Numbered from the stretch's first letter, positions 1 through 11,799 are shown. The stretch is 64,000 bases of DNA from Coenobita brevimanus (GCA_032717465.1 CM064632.1:30363011-30427010); one strand, 5' to 3'. The notes: generated by a model not told the origin, from the letters alone. Numbers and translations are program-made.

Positions 1-1489
1 GTAATGATTCATCTTCACTTACCCCTATGGTGACAGTTCCCTGGACCAAGCCACAGTTCAGGTGCACTCTGGCCAGAAGAGTGGGGAAGGGATCGTGAAA
101 GTCCCTCAGATATACCAGTTCTCCGGTATAGTTATCCTGGATATTGGGTAAGGCAGATTTCCGGATGAGGGATTGAGCAGCGCAAGTGTCCCGCACTATC
201 TGGACAGAGTGCTCCTGTTGGCCAGGACCAAGCGCGACTGTACCGGTGGAACGGAATGGCTGGAATGGATCAGGAGAATTAGCATTGGGTGGCATGGATT
301 GGATGGAAGCAACAGGCTTTTTTGCAGAGATCTTTGCCACTTTGCACTTGGGGTCTGGGCAATTTGTTATTATATGCCCAGGTTTTTTACAAAAAAAACA
401 GACAGGAGTGTTCTGTGCCACTTGCTTACCATCTTTGTTTCTATCTGTGTTCTTATTACTATCAGCACCTTTGGAACTACCAGGCAACCTAACAGTGGGT
501 GACTGGGTTTTCCTCTCCCTGGGGGGTGAGCGATGCAGAAGTGAGTAGATATCAGCCAATTGGGCTGCTTTAAGCACATCAGTCTCCTCCCTATCGATAA
601 TGTGTACCTTGATAGAGTGTGGAACTCTTCTCAAGAACTCTTCAAGAGCAACTAGATTAAGTAATTTATCAAAAGTGTTCACAGATGCAGACTTTAACCA
701 TCGTTTTAAGGAACGAAGCTTATCAGAGGCAAACTCAGCATAGGTTTGGTACTGAAGTTTAACAATGTTACGGAAAGCTTGGCGGTAACCCTCTGTGGAG
801 ATGGAATAAGCTGCGAGAATGGCCTTCTTGACTGTTTCATAATCAGTGTTGTTCTCAATGTTGTTACAAACAGTTAAAGCCTTATCTGATAGTTTAGGCT
901 TTATGAGCCATACCCAGTCTGCTTCAAGGATCTCGAAATGTCTGGCTGTTGATTCAAATTCTCTAAAAAACGCCTCAGGATCGGTATCAGGGAAAGATGG
1001 GATTAGTTTTACATATTTAAGCAAGTCAGATTTACGAGGTGTTTGAGATGTAGGGAGATTCTGAGGTCCTAGCAGGTTTGGTTGTGTGCCTGCTAGTTGG
1101 ACTTGAAGAGCCTGAAGTTGCAATTCATACTGCCTATTTCTTTCCTTTTCTTCATGTACCATTTTCTCACGTTCATGTTCTCTTTCCTCTCTTTCATACT
1201 CCATTTTCATTTGCATTGCCTGCATCTCTACTTTCTTTATCTCCAACAGGATTTGAGGATCTTTAATTATACTAGAAGCTTCTAGCTCCACTGCAGAGGC
1301 TTCGACTACCTCTGTGTCTCCTAAGTGGGTCAGAATTAGTGCTCTTAACTTATCTTTCCTCACATCCTGAGCGAATGGAATTTTAAATGACTTAGCAATG
1401 TACTTAAGGTCATCCTTTGATATTTTAGCAGCTTTAAGTTCATCCAAGGAGGGGTTGCCGACAAACTCTAATGCATTAAAGTCAGTCAT
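1..1489 (-). CDS. Gag-protease polyprotein of a Gypsy-type LTR retrotransposon (partial, runs off the left edge)
   Basis: Reading leftward from an ATG at 1489-1487, the frame stays open to base 1 (about 496 codons) and continues outside the window. Residues about 80-130 are a charged, Glu/Lys/Met-rich coiled coil. Residues about 150-320 look like a capsid with a SCAN-like C-terminal half (GYRQ at 234 to LLH at 319). A CCHC zinc knuckle follows with Cys364, Cys367, His372 and Cys377 in the canonical C-X2-C-X4-H-X4-C spacing. At 434-436 an aspartic-protease-like motif reads Asp-Thr-Cys followed by Ala-Ala-Gln-Ser, where retropepsins normally have Asp-Thr-Gly. The role would be to form the retrotransposon particle, bind its RNA and process the polyprotein. 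It lies downstream of a primer binding site and an LTR on the same strand. The class is inferred from gag-knuckle-protease order; reverse transcriptase would lie outside the window. Confidence 0.82.
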   Translation of the reverse strand, partial: MTDFNALEFVGNPSLDELKAAKISKDDLKYIAKSFKIPFAQDVRKDKLRALILTHLGDTEVVEASAVELEASSIIKDPQILLEIKKVEMQAMQMKMEYEREEREHEREKMVHEEKERNRQYELQLQALQVQLAGTQPNLLGPQNLPTSQTPRKSDLLKYVKLIPSFPDTDPEAFFREFESTARHFEILEADWVWLIKPKLSDKALTVCNNIENNTDYETVKKAILAAYSISTEGYRQAFRNIVKLQYQTYAEFASDKLRSLKRWLKSASVNTFDKLLNLVALEEFLRRVPHSIKVHIIDREETDVLKAAQLADIYSLLHRSPPRERKTQSPTVRLPGSSKGADSNKNTDRNKDGKQVAQNTPVCFFCKKPGHIITNCPDPKCKVAKISAKKPVASIQSMPPNANSPDPFQPFRSTGTVALGPGQQEHSVQIVRDTCAAQSLIRKSALPNIQDNYTGELVYLRDFHDPFPTLLARVHLNCGLVQGTVTIGVSEDESL

Positions 1490-2341
1490 GGTCTTGAAAG
1501 TTCCGCACTCTTAAGTGAAACCTGCTAATGGCCTTATTTCTAAGCACTGACCAGGAATAACTGGTATAACATGTATACAGTCAACATAGTTATAAGGCAG
1601 TAAAGTGTAACAAATGATACTAGTCACGTACAGTTGGCTAACTAGCATGGACAAGATTGGCAGTTAAGAATAGTTTAGCAATGAAAAGATATAACTCATG
1701 GGATAACAGCCGAATAGTGATGGCTGATTATCAGTAACAAGGGGATACTTATGGACAGACTAGCATTAACCGAGAAAAAGATGGTTAACTACCAGTAGGA
1801 AAAGACTAGCATTAACCGGGAACAAGATGGTTAACTACTAGTGACTGATTTTTAAAAAATTTACCTCCCGTTAAATTCTTATAAACCAGTAATTGATAAG
1901 CATGAATGAGCTTCTGATACTATAACGCAATAACAAGCCAGGTTATCCAGGAGAGTATCAGCCCACACTAACACACAAAAAAGTCCTGAATAAGTACTCT
2001 TTCGAAATAACTGGCTGAAAGAGTTTAAGAATGGTCAGGTTACCACGTAGTATACGTAATTAAAGGCTGTGAACGTCAGTGGTTCACCACAGGTACATGG
2101 GTAACAAGATGAGTCTCAAACGGCTGGTGGGAAACAAGTCCTTACAAATGGAACAGCCCAAACAATCACACCTATCCTGCTACATTAACTACCCTTAAGT
2201 GGCCACTAAGTAAGGAATTTAAAGTCAATGGAAGCAGGCCTCACCGAAGGCTACACATGTGACGTGACCCTGTAAGGCGGAGAGGTTGTATTCGATATAA
2301 TAGATAATTACTAAATTACTTAACTAGCTGATTAATTATCG
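1490..2341 (-). other. Untranslated leader of the LTR retrotransposon, with a 46-bp tandem duplication
   Basis: This 850-base stretch lies between the primer binding site and the gag start and shows no long frame. A 39-bp segment beginning gactagcattaaccg at 1758 is repeated at 1804 with a few substitutions (period 46). Such leaders usually carry packaging signals, but nothing specific can be identified. Confidence 0.5.
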
Positions 2342-2359
2342 ATCCCGGACAGGCCCCCA
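2342..2359 (-). promoter_or_regulatory. Primer binding site, tRNA-Pro-like
   Basis: On the minus strand this reads TGGGGGCCTGTCCGGGAT. It differs from the classical tRNA-Pro primer site of gammaretroviruses at only two adjacent positions (16 of 18 match, from memory of that site). It sits two bases after the CA that ends the LTR, which is the expected place for priming minus-strand cDNA. Confidence 0.68.
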
Positions 2360-2803
2360 CATGTAACAATCCGCCGAGTAGTTATCTAGTTACAGGGCGG
2401 ACTCTACATTTGGTGTAAGGTAAAGACACAAGAAACAGAGTGGAACTTAACTATACTTTAATATTAAACCTTACACTACAAAAAGTACCTAACAACATTA
2501 TGACAAGTAACAAGGTTAATGACAAAGATTAAAGTTATAACACTTAAACAGTAGTTACTGCACAAAGAACAAAAATAGATCAGCTAGTTAAGCAAACGGA
2601 CAAAGGGAAACAGTTACAGGCAAGATATAGAATTATATGATATACAAATAATACAAAATTGATATACACCCTCTTCCACGTCACAAGGTCACCGAGCACT
2701 GTTACCGTGAGGGAGGTGAATGGGGCGGTGTAAACCCACTCAGGGAGGAGGAACACTGTCAGCCGTTAATAGTGTGAGTCTCCTTCTCTGACTGAAGCAG
2801 CGG

Positions 2804-2811
2804 TATATATA
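2804..2811 (-). promoter_or_regulatory. TATA box in the LTR
   Basis: The minus strand reads GGGGGTATATATACCG, a clean TATA element in a GC-richer surround. It lies upstream (minus sense) of the R/U5 part of the LTR and probably drives the element's transcript. An Inr-like ACTCACACT lies about 30 bases downstream. Confidence 0.5.
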
Positions 2812-3364
2812 CCCCCACGGGTGAAGCCCGGCTTGTTTCACCTAGCCGTGTGGGGCTCCGAGGCGGTGATCCAACCGTAACGAGGGAGCCCAGCACTCCA
2901 GTAGTTTAGTGGGGGCGTCACACACCTTAATTGGTTTTGCAGGTTCAGCAATGGGTGTAGCAGTTTTGCTGTGCGGACCAGCGATCGTCTGCCGCACACT
3001 GCCGCCTCTTCTCCTCTGCCTTCGTCGTCGCCATATTATTATTTACTATATCATTTACACGTAGGTACAGTTACACTACAACTGTCACACCTACACCGTG
3101 TATTACATACATCACACTACACAACAATTAGTTGTCAGTGTAAATGTAGCGACTTTTCGCTCAGTTTGACCTGAGTACAGGTGAGTACAGGATTTTCACC
3201 GTCATCACGGAGTTTTTCCCTCAAGCTTGCTTCTATTAACGTAAATACGAGGTTTTTTCGCTCACTGACGACTGCGACTTTCTCCTGTAGCAGGATAGCA
3301 CACACACCACAGTGTGAATCTTGTGTGAATGACTTAGGATGTGTACATATGTATATATATCCAC

Positions 3365-3391
3365 AAATTTTTTCCCATAAGGAAAAAATTT
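3365..3391. repeat. Perfect 11-bp hairpin in the LTR
   Basis: aaattttttcc at 3365-3375 is exactly complementary to ggaaaaaattt at 3381-3391 around a 5-base loop (cataa). It lies about 20 bases inside one candidate LTR edge. Confidence 0.8.
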
Positions 3392-3409
3392 AATTTTCTA
3401 GGGGCGTAA

Positions 3410-3432
3410 TGTCACGAATCAAATTCGCGACA
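3410..3432. repeat. Near-palindrome at the LTR boundary
   Basis: tgtcacgaat and attcgcgaca form 10-base arms with one mismatch around caa. The outer arm could be the true LTR terminus; the ambiguity cannot be settled without the second LTR. Confidence 0.6.
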
Positions 3433-4440
3433 TTTCCCTTTTGTGAGAAGCCACGAACTATTAGTGGAAAACTCACTGTTTATCGTTCAGATAACCGCTC
3501 ATTCGGACGGAAGCTTTGTCAAATCAATTTTTCATTGTCATACGTGATCGTCTCTGTGTGAGATATTAGCGCTTCCGCTGAGCGATTTGTTTGGGCGCGT
3601 TTCGCTCACTTGACCGTTAGAAAAATGCGGCCTAATGCTCCCCCTTTGTTCCCACGACTTACTCAGTCCAGTGTTTGTTGTGACGGAGAGAGGTCCTGTG
3701 CTCCAGAAGAGTGAGAGGTCAGCTAGCACCCAAGCTCCACTAGTACAGCTGCCCAGTCCTCCCATCTTAGTGGTGATACACAGCATTCATCGACTATAGT
3801 ATTTCCTTCTTGTATTTCCCTAGTCTTCAGAGTTTAATTAAGGTGTTTTTTTTCTAGGCGTAAGGATTTAGCTTTTGCGTGAGTGAGTGCGATCTCATTA
3901 ATTTGAAATGTAACGTTAAATTTATTTTTGTAATCAATAAATTTAACAGTTCTTTTTCTTGAGCTTAATGTAAAGTAAACTCTTGTTTCATTTCTCCAAA
4001 TTAAGCTTATTTCCCACATAGCTCCTAGCTTGCAAAGACGTTTTACTATTCATAACTGGCACTTAGACCAGTCTTGTTGTATTAACTTAAAATCCGTTGT
4101 GCCACCTAGGAGTTAAGCATCGGCAAGAACTTGATATTATTATTAGTATTAGTTATTTATTGTCAGGGGTGAAGTAACTTTCTCCAGAGGCTAACAGTAC
4201 TAATTCAGCATTTGTGAGTAATTAGTCTCTGCTGTGTACTGTTGAGAAAGTTTATAAATTCTCGTTCTTAGAGAATCGTGCGAAGAAGCAGTGTAAAGTA
4301 ATCATTGTTTGATGCAGCAAGACAATCATTGTCCCTGCTCTTTAATATTATTGAATATTAATATCAATTAAATAATAATAAGCATTTATTTTAAAACCAC
4401 CGTGTTATATTATAAAAACCCCGTGACAACTGTGTGATAT
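3433..4440. other. Unannotated AT-rich flank
   Basis: About 1 kb with only short frames (for example 3538-3786 minus, 82 codons) that look like chance. I see no recognisable domain, RNA gene or repeat here. Confidence 0.4.
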
Positions 4441-4530
4441 GCTTTACTAGGATGTGTTGTGCTGTGGTGTGGTATGGTGTGGTGCAGTGTGGATTACTGT
4501 GGAGTGGTGTGGTGTGGTGAGGGAAGGTAA
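4440..4530. repeat. TGGTG-rich simple sequence
   Basis: Irregular runs of gtgtggtgtgg and related words. It is the complementary version of the CACCA-type simple sequence seen at 19797, 35758 and 59850. Confidence 0.7.
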
Positions 4531-4728
4531 GATTCATCATTATTAACGACATGTAAGCATCTCTCCCTCACTCTCCCTCCCTTTCCTCCTGCCCCCCACT
4601 TTCCTTCCTCACTCTCCATTCACCATGTCTCTCTCTTTCTCCCTCACCCACTCACTGTTCCTCGGTCATCCTTTCCCCCAGCCTCTAATTTCGTCTTTCC
4701 TTCCTTGTTTTCCCTCCGACTTCCTCTC

Positions 4729-4915
4729 CATGTGTCCCTCCCTCTCTCCCTCACCCTCCTCTCCATTTCTCCCTCCCTCTCTCCCTCACCCTCCTCTCCT
4801 TGTCTCCCTCCCTCTCTCCCTCACCCTCCTCTCCATGTCTCCCCTCCCTCTCTCCCTCACCCTCCTCTCCATGTCTCCCTCTCCCTCTCCCTCACCCTCC
4901 TCTCGTTGTCTCCCC
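4729..4915. repeat. 35-bp pyrimidine tandem array
   Basis: Five units of 35-36 bp begin at 4729, 4764, 4799, 4834 and about 4870. Each reads roughly catgtctccctccctctctc then cctcaccctcctctc. It sits inside a longer CT-rich tract (4555-5260). The open frames of about 100-150 codons over it are products of the repeat. Confidence 0.85.
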
Positions 4916-5260
4916 TCCACCTTCCTCTCCACATTTCTTCCCTAACCATCTTTGTTTTTTCTCGTTGTCCCTCCCCTTTTCTCTCCCCCAATCTCAGTAT
5001 CTCCCCTACACTCTTTGGCTGATTAGTTTGTTTTGTTGTTATAACCATCCCTATAGCAAACACCCACAAATGGAACGACAGGTTTCTTGCTGTTTGCTTT
5101 CCTTTGTACTCCTTTGTACATTTTCCACTTTTAACCTTTCCTCTCTCTCTTCTCTCTCTCTCTCTCTCTCTACTTTCCTCCAATTTTCCCCTCCACCTTC
5201 TCCCCCCCCCCCTCCAACTTCTAAAACCCCTCAGTCTCCTTCCATCCTCTTCCTCTAGAT

Positions 5261-6270
5261 CTATCTACTTCATGATCTTCCTCCACTTGAAGCCTCTCCA
5301 AAATCGATAACCCAACCTTCTCAATGCATCAATTTTTAAAGTGTTCATAGTATCGTAAAACAGAGCAATAATATTACAAAAATCATGCCATGCTGTGTGC
5401 GTGGTTGACAGCATCCTAGAAACCAGAACTACTTTGCAATTTCTATTGTATCATGGAATATACCAGAAAGTTTCCGTGCAATAAATAAATAAATATATAA
5501 AAACGTGAAAATCACAGTTTGCAATATATAAACACAAAAAATAATGATGATAATACGGGACAGCCTTGAGGTACAAGAGCGATATATGAAGCTTTAGGCC
5601 CGAACTACTATACCTACCTCGGGATCACGGTAATTCGACTGACTCTTCCATCTCGCTTGTCGTAGACACTCCCAGGGATATGATTCGTCACAACTAGAGG
5701 TATTATTAGTCACGTTTTTCCACGCGGATCGTAGACAGAGCGTCAATAATCGCCGAGAGAACGCTGCAAAATCAGAGCAACTACAGTGCACGTGCAATCC
5801 CCTCATCCTGATCTGCATGCATGAGGTGTTGCGCAGTGGTGGCAGACTGGCAGGGGCTGGGGCATGGGGCATGAGTGGGCAGGGCTTGTTGTGACGTCAC
5901 GATGGGCAACCACTGATCGCCAATTATTATTATTATTATTGATATTATTTACTTCAGCTTATTTACTGATATCTATAATACTTGGGTTGACATAACACAC
6001 ACAATATTCTTGTTTTAATGTGTAACTTTCGATGGCAGGATTTCTGAATTTCCATGTGCAAAATAATATATGACAGAAAATGGAAACCCGACACCACAAT
6101 CTCTCTCTTAACGCCGCCCTCACACCTCAGCATCAACTAGACTTAGGCTATTTGACACTTTTACAGTATATATTAGTCCCTCAAAAAAAGCTTTGAATTA
6201 TAATAGGTTTACATGTTATGAATTAATCGTGCATGCGTGATCAAAAGATGCACAAATAACCTGAGATAGA
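5261..6270. other. Unannotated region with a TGACGTCA palindrome
   Basis: No gene is recognisable. A perfect 10-base palindrome GTGACGTCAC at 5891-5900 contains a consensus CRE/ATF site, but there is no adjacent transcription unit to support a regulatory role. A short ATT microsatellite follows at about 5924-5939. Confidence 0.35.
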
Positions 6271-6280
6271 TTCTTACACA

Positions 6281-6770
6281 CACACACACACACACACACG
6301 AAACGACTCTCTTCAAGTCTCGTTAGATCTTAACTTTCCCTCACTGTCCCACTGCCACTCTTATCACCGACCTGTTCCTCTTGTCTCTCCTCTGTCCTTT
6401 CCCTTCTCTCGTTCCCTCCCTCTCGCCTGCCTTTCCTCTCCTCCGTTTCCTCCTCTTTTCTTCATTGTTCTTTCCTCTTGTTCTCCATCTCTCTACATCT
6501 TTTTCTACCTCCCTTCCTCTTTCTTCCTCCACTATCTTCTCACCGTCCCCCTCCGCTTCTCCCTCCATTTTGCCGCCACTGTCTTCCCTATTCATAGGTT
6601 TTCTCCTCCGCTTCACTTGGGTCGCACCATCCTCTCAGTCTCCCTCCTCTCCTTCCACTTCGTTCCCTTCACTGCTCTTCTACCATTGTCTCTCTCTTAG
6701 TCTCGTTTCCACCACTTCTCATAATTCTCCATTTTCCTCTCTCTTACTTTTGCCATCTGTTCTTTACTAT
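6281..6770. repeat. CA microsatellite and CT-rich tract
   Basis: A short (CA)n at about 6278-6299 is followed by irregular pyrimidine-rich DNA to about 6770. Frames over it are low complexity (Ser/Leu/Pro or Arg/Glu) and not genes. Confidence 0.7.
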
Positions 6771-7269
6771 GTTGCACACAACCCTGCATACTCGTACACC
6801 CGTCCATATGTAACAATGTAACTCACAATGAACACAACATATCTTGCATCCTTGCCAATATATTTTTTCCCCAAAACAGCGTCGGCTGTCATCACCTTCC
6901 CCGCTTTTGCATCCCTGTTTTTGACTTAGATTATTCACGTTAACTGCAGCCTACCCAACTAAAAATGGCCTCGAAAAAGACCAAGAGTTCTGCTGATGTT
7001 TACTTTCCTTTGTACTCCTTTGCACTCCGTTTACAATGTTTAGTATTTTCACCAGCAGCCCAAAGAGAAATCCAAGGTGACAATATTCATTTCTTTTCTG
7101 TTCTTCACTCTCCAGCATACAGTTCTTGTAAATATAATAGTTACATTTTCAAAGTCGTGCACCTTTCCTGCAACTTCCCAGGCATTTTAAGTAAACTATG
7201 CACTTCTGTACACCATCGTTTGCAGCAAGTCATCCTTACTTAACATACAACTCCGCATAACACTTCAAT

Positions 7270-7590
7270 ACATCCCTCCTTCTGCAACGATGTCCTTTAT
7301 CATGAACACACGTAGCCTGCATCCTACGCAATACAATTCCCCTTTTGGAACAACGTCCTTCAATACCCTGCATACAAACTAGCCTGCTCCCTAAACAATA
7401 AAGCTCTCCTTCTGCAACAACGTCCTCTAATGCCCTGTACACAAACTACCCTGAAACCTACACAATACAACTCTCCTTCCGCAACGTCCTTCACTATCCT
7501 GCACACAATCTAGCCTGCACACTACACATACAGTACAGCTCTCCTTTGCAACAGCGTCCTTCACTACCCAGCACACGACCCAGCCAACAT
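7270..7590. repeat. Degenerate minisatellite, period about 62-68 bp
   Basis: Units keyed by ctccttctgcaacaacgtcct recur at about 7276, 7338, 7406, 7473 and 7541. Each is followed by a variant of cctgcacacaaactagcctg. A further weaker unit may lie near 6770-6880. Divergence between units is substantial, so the array is old. Confidence 0.7.
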
Positions 7591-7814
7591 GCCAGTCAAT
7601 ATAACTTTAATTTTGTCCCGGGGCCGAGCCGTGCATCACCACCTTCCCCGCATTGTTTTGTATTCCCACCCGCAGCCCAGAGAGGAATCATGAAAGGCTG
7701 GCTCGGGTCATTTCCCTTGTGGTGCTCCGGATGTATGAAATTTATGCCCAAACAGAAAGCAGCGTAGGGGGTGGCATTTACATGGCCAGAATTAATTATG
7801 GGCGCTGGGAGATG

Positions 7815-8330
7815 GATGACGAGAGGGAGAGAGAAGGGGAAGGGGATAGGAAGAAAATACCATTCAGAAAACAAGAAAAATAAATAAGGCAAACACGACA
7901 AAAACACTAGAGGAAGAAAAAAAAAAAGAAAGAAAAAAGAAAGAAAAGAAAAAAAAAGAAAAAAGAAAAAGAAGAGGAGAGAGGAACTGTAAGAAATCGG
8001 CTAAGGTCAATGGGAGTATGTCGGAAGGAAGGGTCATTAGGAGGAGGAGGAGGAGGGAAAGAAATTAGTAATAAAAGAAAAACCAGAAAAGAAGGAATAG
8101 AAAAAAGAACATCTCTTTCTAAAAACAGAGGAAAAAAAAGGATCAAGAGAATAAACAAGACAGACAAGCAGTAAAAACAAGAAGTCGGCGGAACGATGAG
8201 ATGAGGAGGAAGCAAACGGGGAAAACTAGGAAAAGAAAGTCGCAAAAAACTCCCGGGAAATACGAAGCTAAAGAAAATAATAAAGCCAATGAAGGGAAAA
8301 GAAGTCTATAGAGTCAGTGAGGGGGCGTCA
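7815..8330. repeat. Purine-rich low-complexity tract
   Basis: Irregular GA/A-rich DNA with no fixed period. The 112-codon minus-strand frame is Phe/Leu/Pro/Ser low complexity and is rejected as a gene. Confidence 0.7.
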
Positions 8331-8484
8331 GAAGGTAGGGTAATTTCGTGCCTGTTCTCCAAGGGTCGCCACATTTGCTACAGTCGTCGGCGAAATTGAG
8401 GCCAGAGTTCCCGTCGCAATTGAGAGCTTATTTCACGGTCACTACCTCTACCAGTCTGTGGCCACTCGCTTCTTGCCTCCCCTT

Positions 8485-8489
<5 letters not shown>

Positions 8490-8547
<58 letters not shown>

Positions 8548-8548
8548 A
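8490..8548. repeat. Compound (CT)n(CA)n microsatellite
   Basis: About 17 CT units pass directly into about 12 CA units. Frames over it are translation products of the repeat. Confidence 0.95.
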
Positions 8549-9437
8549 GCTTCTCCTTCCCCCGTCCATTTCATAATGATCGATCCTCCCCCCCCCCCAA
8601 CCACACACACAACTCGCTTCATGTCACCCCTCCCCCTCCAACAAACAAGCCTCCCTTTCTTCTCCCCTTCCCTCTTATCTCACAAACTTCTCCTCTCACC
8701 CCTTCACCCACTTCTCCAACTTCCACGTAACATTCTTCCAGAAACACATCTTTCTACTGTTTCCTTTGTCTCACTCTCACCTGCTTGGCCTCTTCCCCCT
8801 CCTCATTTAATCCATATTCTTCTCTGGGATCGTATTGTCTGCACTTTTGGCGATTTTTTAACATCTACTCTTGAGCGATTTAGTCTAACAATTCAATATC
8901 CTCCTATATGCTACATGATGCAAACTATAGAATATCGACATTAAATCGAAAAAATAATAAACAGGAAAATGCCAGGGTGTAATAAGCAAAACAGAGTGTA
9001 ATAAGCAAAATGAATCGCTAAGGATGAGATGCTAGGAGCCTCCTATGCCAGACGGAATACGGCTTAACTCTGTATTTCAAACTTCCATTCCTATCACACC
9101 TGCCTACCAGTCTTTAGATCTTGGTCCACACAGTGACTCACAGTCCAGTAAGGGTGCGGTGGACTCCATACTGTCCACATCGAGTGACCCACGTTTTTAT
9201 GGAGACAACTATATGATTTTTACTTTTCAACTTTCCTTTTCTGCATCCCTCGCTGCTCTTTCGTTCAACTCTTTCACATATGTTATTTAAGTTTCTTCTC
9301 AGTCTTTGTTTACTTTCCATACCGTGCGTTCCTTCAGTGTCTGCTATTTTCATCAGCTCTCTTTTCTTTGGAGTATTCAATTTTTTTTTCTCTTTGCACT
9401 TGCTAATTTTTCCTAATTTGACACCCACGCCCGTGAA
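8549..9437. other. CT-rich and unannotated DNA with one AATCGCTAAGG repeat
   Basis: Pyrimidine-rich to about 8800. The segment 9008-9035 carries tgaatcgctaaggatgagat, a motif also found at 21104, 61511 and (decayed) 61632. No gene is seen. Confidence 0.45.
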
Positions 9438-9462
9438 TAGGGCTAAGGTTATGTTTCTGTAG

Positions 9463-9559
<97 letters not shown>

Positions 9560-10305
9560 CGTGTTTGTGTGAGTGTGTAGCATTACACCAATACTGGTAG
9601 AAGAGATATGGGTCAGCTAAGGGGTTGACTATTTTTTCGAACAAGAGATCGGAGGTCAGAGTCTCAGGCCTGATTAAAAAAAAAAAAAAAATGACCGAAC
9701 AAGATCAACTTACGCATTTTTTTTTTTTTTTTGGGGGGGGGGATAGGCAAACTTGCTGGAAAGATTTGAAGGTAAAAAAAAAAGAATGAAAGGCTTCACT
9801 CTTTAGGACATTCAAAGGCGAAGGTCACAGCGAATGGTCAATTTTTGATTCATATGTTTATGTGTGATGAAAACAGCTAACACAGTTTTAATGCCATTTG
9901 GGTCAAATCTGGATGAATGGCTGAAAATCAGAGAACGGCTTGATCATTTTATTTATTTATTTTTTTGCTTTTGTTTAACAGGTCAACGGTCAGTGACACT
10001 TAAGAAAGTTACCCGACTTAGAAAAAACTTCGTGGATGGGTTTAGGATCATACAAGGCAATGCGATTTCCATTTGTAAAGCAATCAATCGAAGTTCAGGG
10101 ACACAAGGAAAAGTAAAAATGCTAGATCATGCTGGTCCAATTCAGATCATTTTGATCTGAATTGGACCAGACTTGGTGGAAATAAAAAGGGTTAAGCAAA
10201 TATAAAGTAATTGGATTCTGAGATCAATCGGCTGAATGTCAGGGTCACAGGGCAAAGTTAAATATTTGACCCTTAAACCAACTGGTGGGAACGGGTGTTA
10301 CATCT
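9438..10305 (+). repeat. Dispersed repeat block with a GT head and AGGTCA-type motifs, copy 1
   Basis: A (GT)n tract (9465-9556) is followed by loosely repeated segments with words such as gaaggtcacag, acaggtcaacggtcagtgac and tgtcagggtcacagg, plus phrases like acttggtgg. It ends in ctggtgggaacgggtgttac. The block at 45074-46025 has the same head, body and tail, so these are two copies of one family. Confidence 0.65.
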
Positions 10306-11799
10306 TTTTTCTTTAGCTTACTTTTCATTATTTTTCACCCCTCTGTTATTTTTGTTAAATCTCATTGTTATTCAACACTTAACATGTTTTCTTTCATATT
10401 TTACCTCATCTCTCTTCTTTGTTTGTCCCCCTCTCGGTTTACTGTCTCTGTTCTTCATTCGCCTTTGTTCTCGCCCTCTTCTCTTTGTTAATTCCAGTGC
10501 TCTCGTTTGTTGCTGTTTTCCTTTTCCTCTCCTTTATCTGTTCCTCTCCTCTCCTCTTTCCTCTGCCCTTTGTGTATCGCCTTCCCATCACTCTTTACTA
10601 CCGATAATTTATTCTCTTTTAATTTTGTCTACTGTTCATCACTCACTCCCTGGAATCTTTAACCCCATCACACCAAAGACGTGCTGTTCATTTTAATCAA
10701 GCTAACACCATACGATTTTTGTTCATCTTCGGACCTGTATTATTACAAGACTTAGTCAAGGCTACATATAACTTCTCAAGTTCAAAAACTTACTCTTAAG
10801 TAAAACAAAATCGCCTGAAGGTAACACGAAAAAGCTGAGCAAGTGTAGAAGTACAAAAAAGAAGTAAGGCCATACCAGGCTTCGTTAGCTGTGTGTGAAA
10901 AGCCTTCGGGAGCCTATCTATCTATCTATCCATTGCCAGTCGCCTCAATCTGTCGCGCCCCACTTGCTTGCTTTACTCTTATCTATTCTTCTTCTATGGA
11001 AGACTAAGTTCAGTTACGTTAAGTTCAAATCAGGTTAGTCAGATTTAATTAAGTTTCATTAGGTAGCGCTGGATAGGTACAAGTGGGGAACCCGACATAA
11101 CAACACATCAAGTAATCACAAGTCCATTTAAGGCCGGCGCTACGTGGGAGCGTCTCGTTCCTTATTAAGAGGAAGGGATTCTAGGGTTACTCAAACTAAC
11201 TTTCTCTTTTTCGTTTATCTACAAATTATGTACAATTTATACACTAAGTCAAAAGCAATCAACTGATTTGGTCCACTCTATGAACTCCAAGTTATGCAAG
11301 TACTTTATGATCTTACTCTACAATAAAACTATTAAATCATGCCACCTTACAATGGTAATCAACATTACAACTAAGCTCCATTAAACAAGTAACAGTTCAC
11401 GAGTATTGTTCACGTAACACTTGAAATGTCACTGATTATTACTCGTCACTGAAGATAATACTCTCCCTTACTAAAATAAAACCAAGAGTATTATGGTTAA
11501 ATACAAGGTAATACTAAAGGTAATATTCTCTTACACATAGGGTAATACTAAGAACAATACTCTAACACACCATCATCTCACCCTAGCATTATTACTACTA
11601 GAACATTAATCTCTGTAACATTTTATTCTAGTATCACTTCACCTCAAGTTATTTCAATATATTTCGGCAAAATAAATATCACTCTTTAACACAGTCATCT
11701 ACCCTATCTCAATACTTCTCCATAAAGACACTTAACTTTTATATAATCATTGTTCTTTTCACCACTGAGCAAATAAGTTAATTTAACTATCTCTATCTA
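10306..11799. other. CT-rich then AT-rich unannotated DNA
   Basis: 10306-10700 is pyrimidine-rich. A (TATC)4 run at 10914-10931 followed by cattgccagtcgcc resembles a decayed 3' terminus of the local LINE family. On the minus strand a segment starting TGTCGGGTTCCCC at 11097 weakly resembles the LTR start at 15035. No gene is seen. Confidence 0.35.

Larger units (their letters stand above)
2362..3432 (-). repeat. 5' LTR of the Gypsy-type element (outer boundary approximate)
   Basis: The LTR ends (minus strand) in TTGTTACA beside the primer site. Its start is uncertain: reading TGACATTACG from 3414 or TGTCGCGAAT from 3432 are both possible. It contains a TATA box at 2804-2811 and an ATTAAA polyadenylation-like signal at 2457-2462 in the right order for U3-R-U5. 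The partner LTR is outside the window, so identity and target duplication cannot be checked. Confidence 0.55.

Noticed and set aside
5594..5872. 92-codon minus-strand frame with several Cys
   Set aside because: No conserved pattern, signal or context; length is within chance expectation.
5891..5900. CRE/ATF-type promoter site
   Set aside because: The palindrome is perfect, but no transcription unit is adjacent; a 10-base match is expected by chance in 64 kb at low but real frequency.
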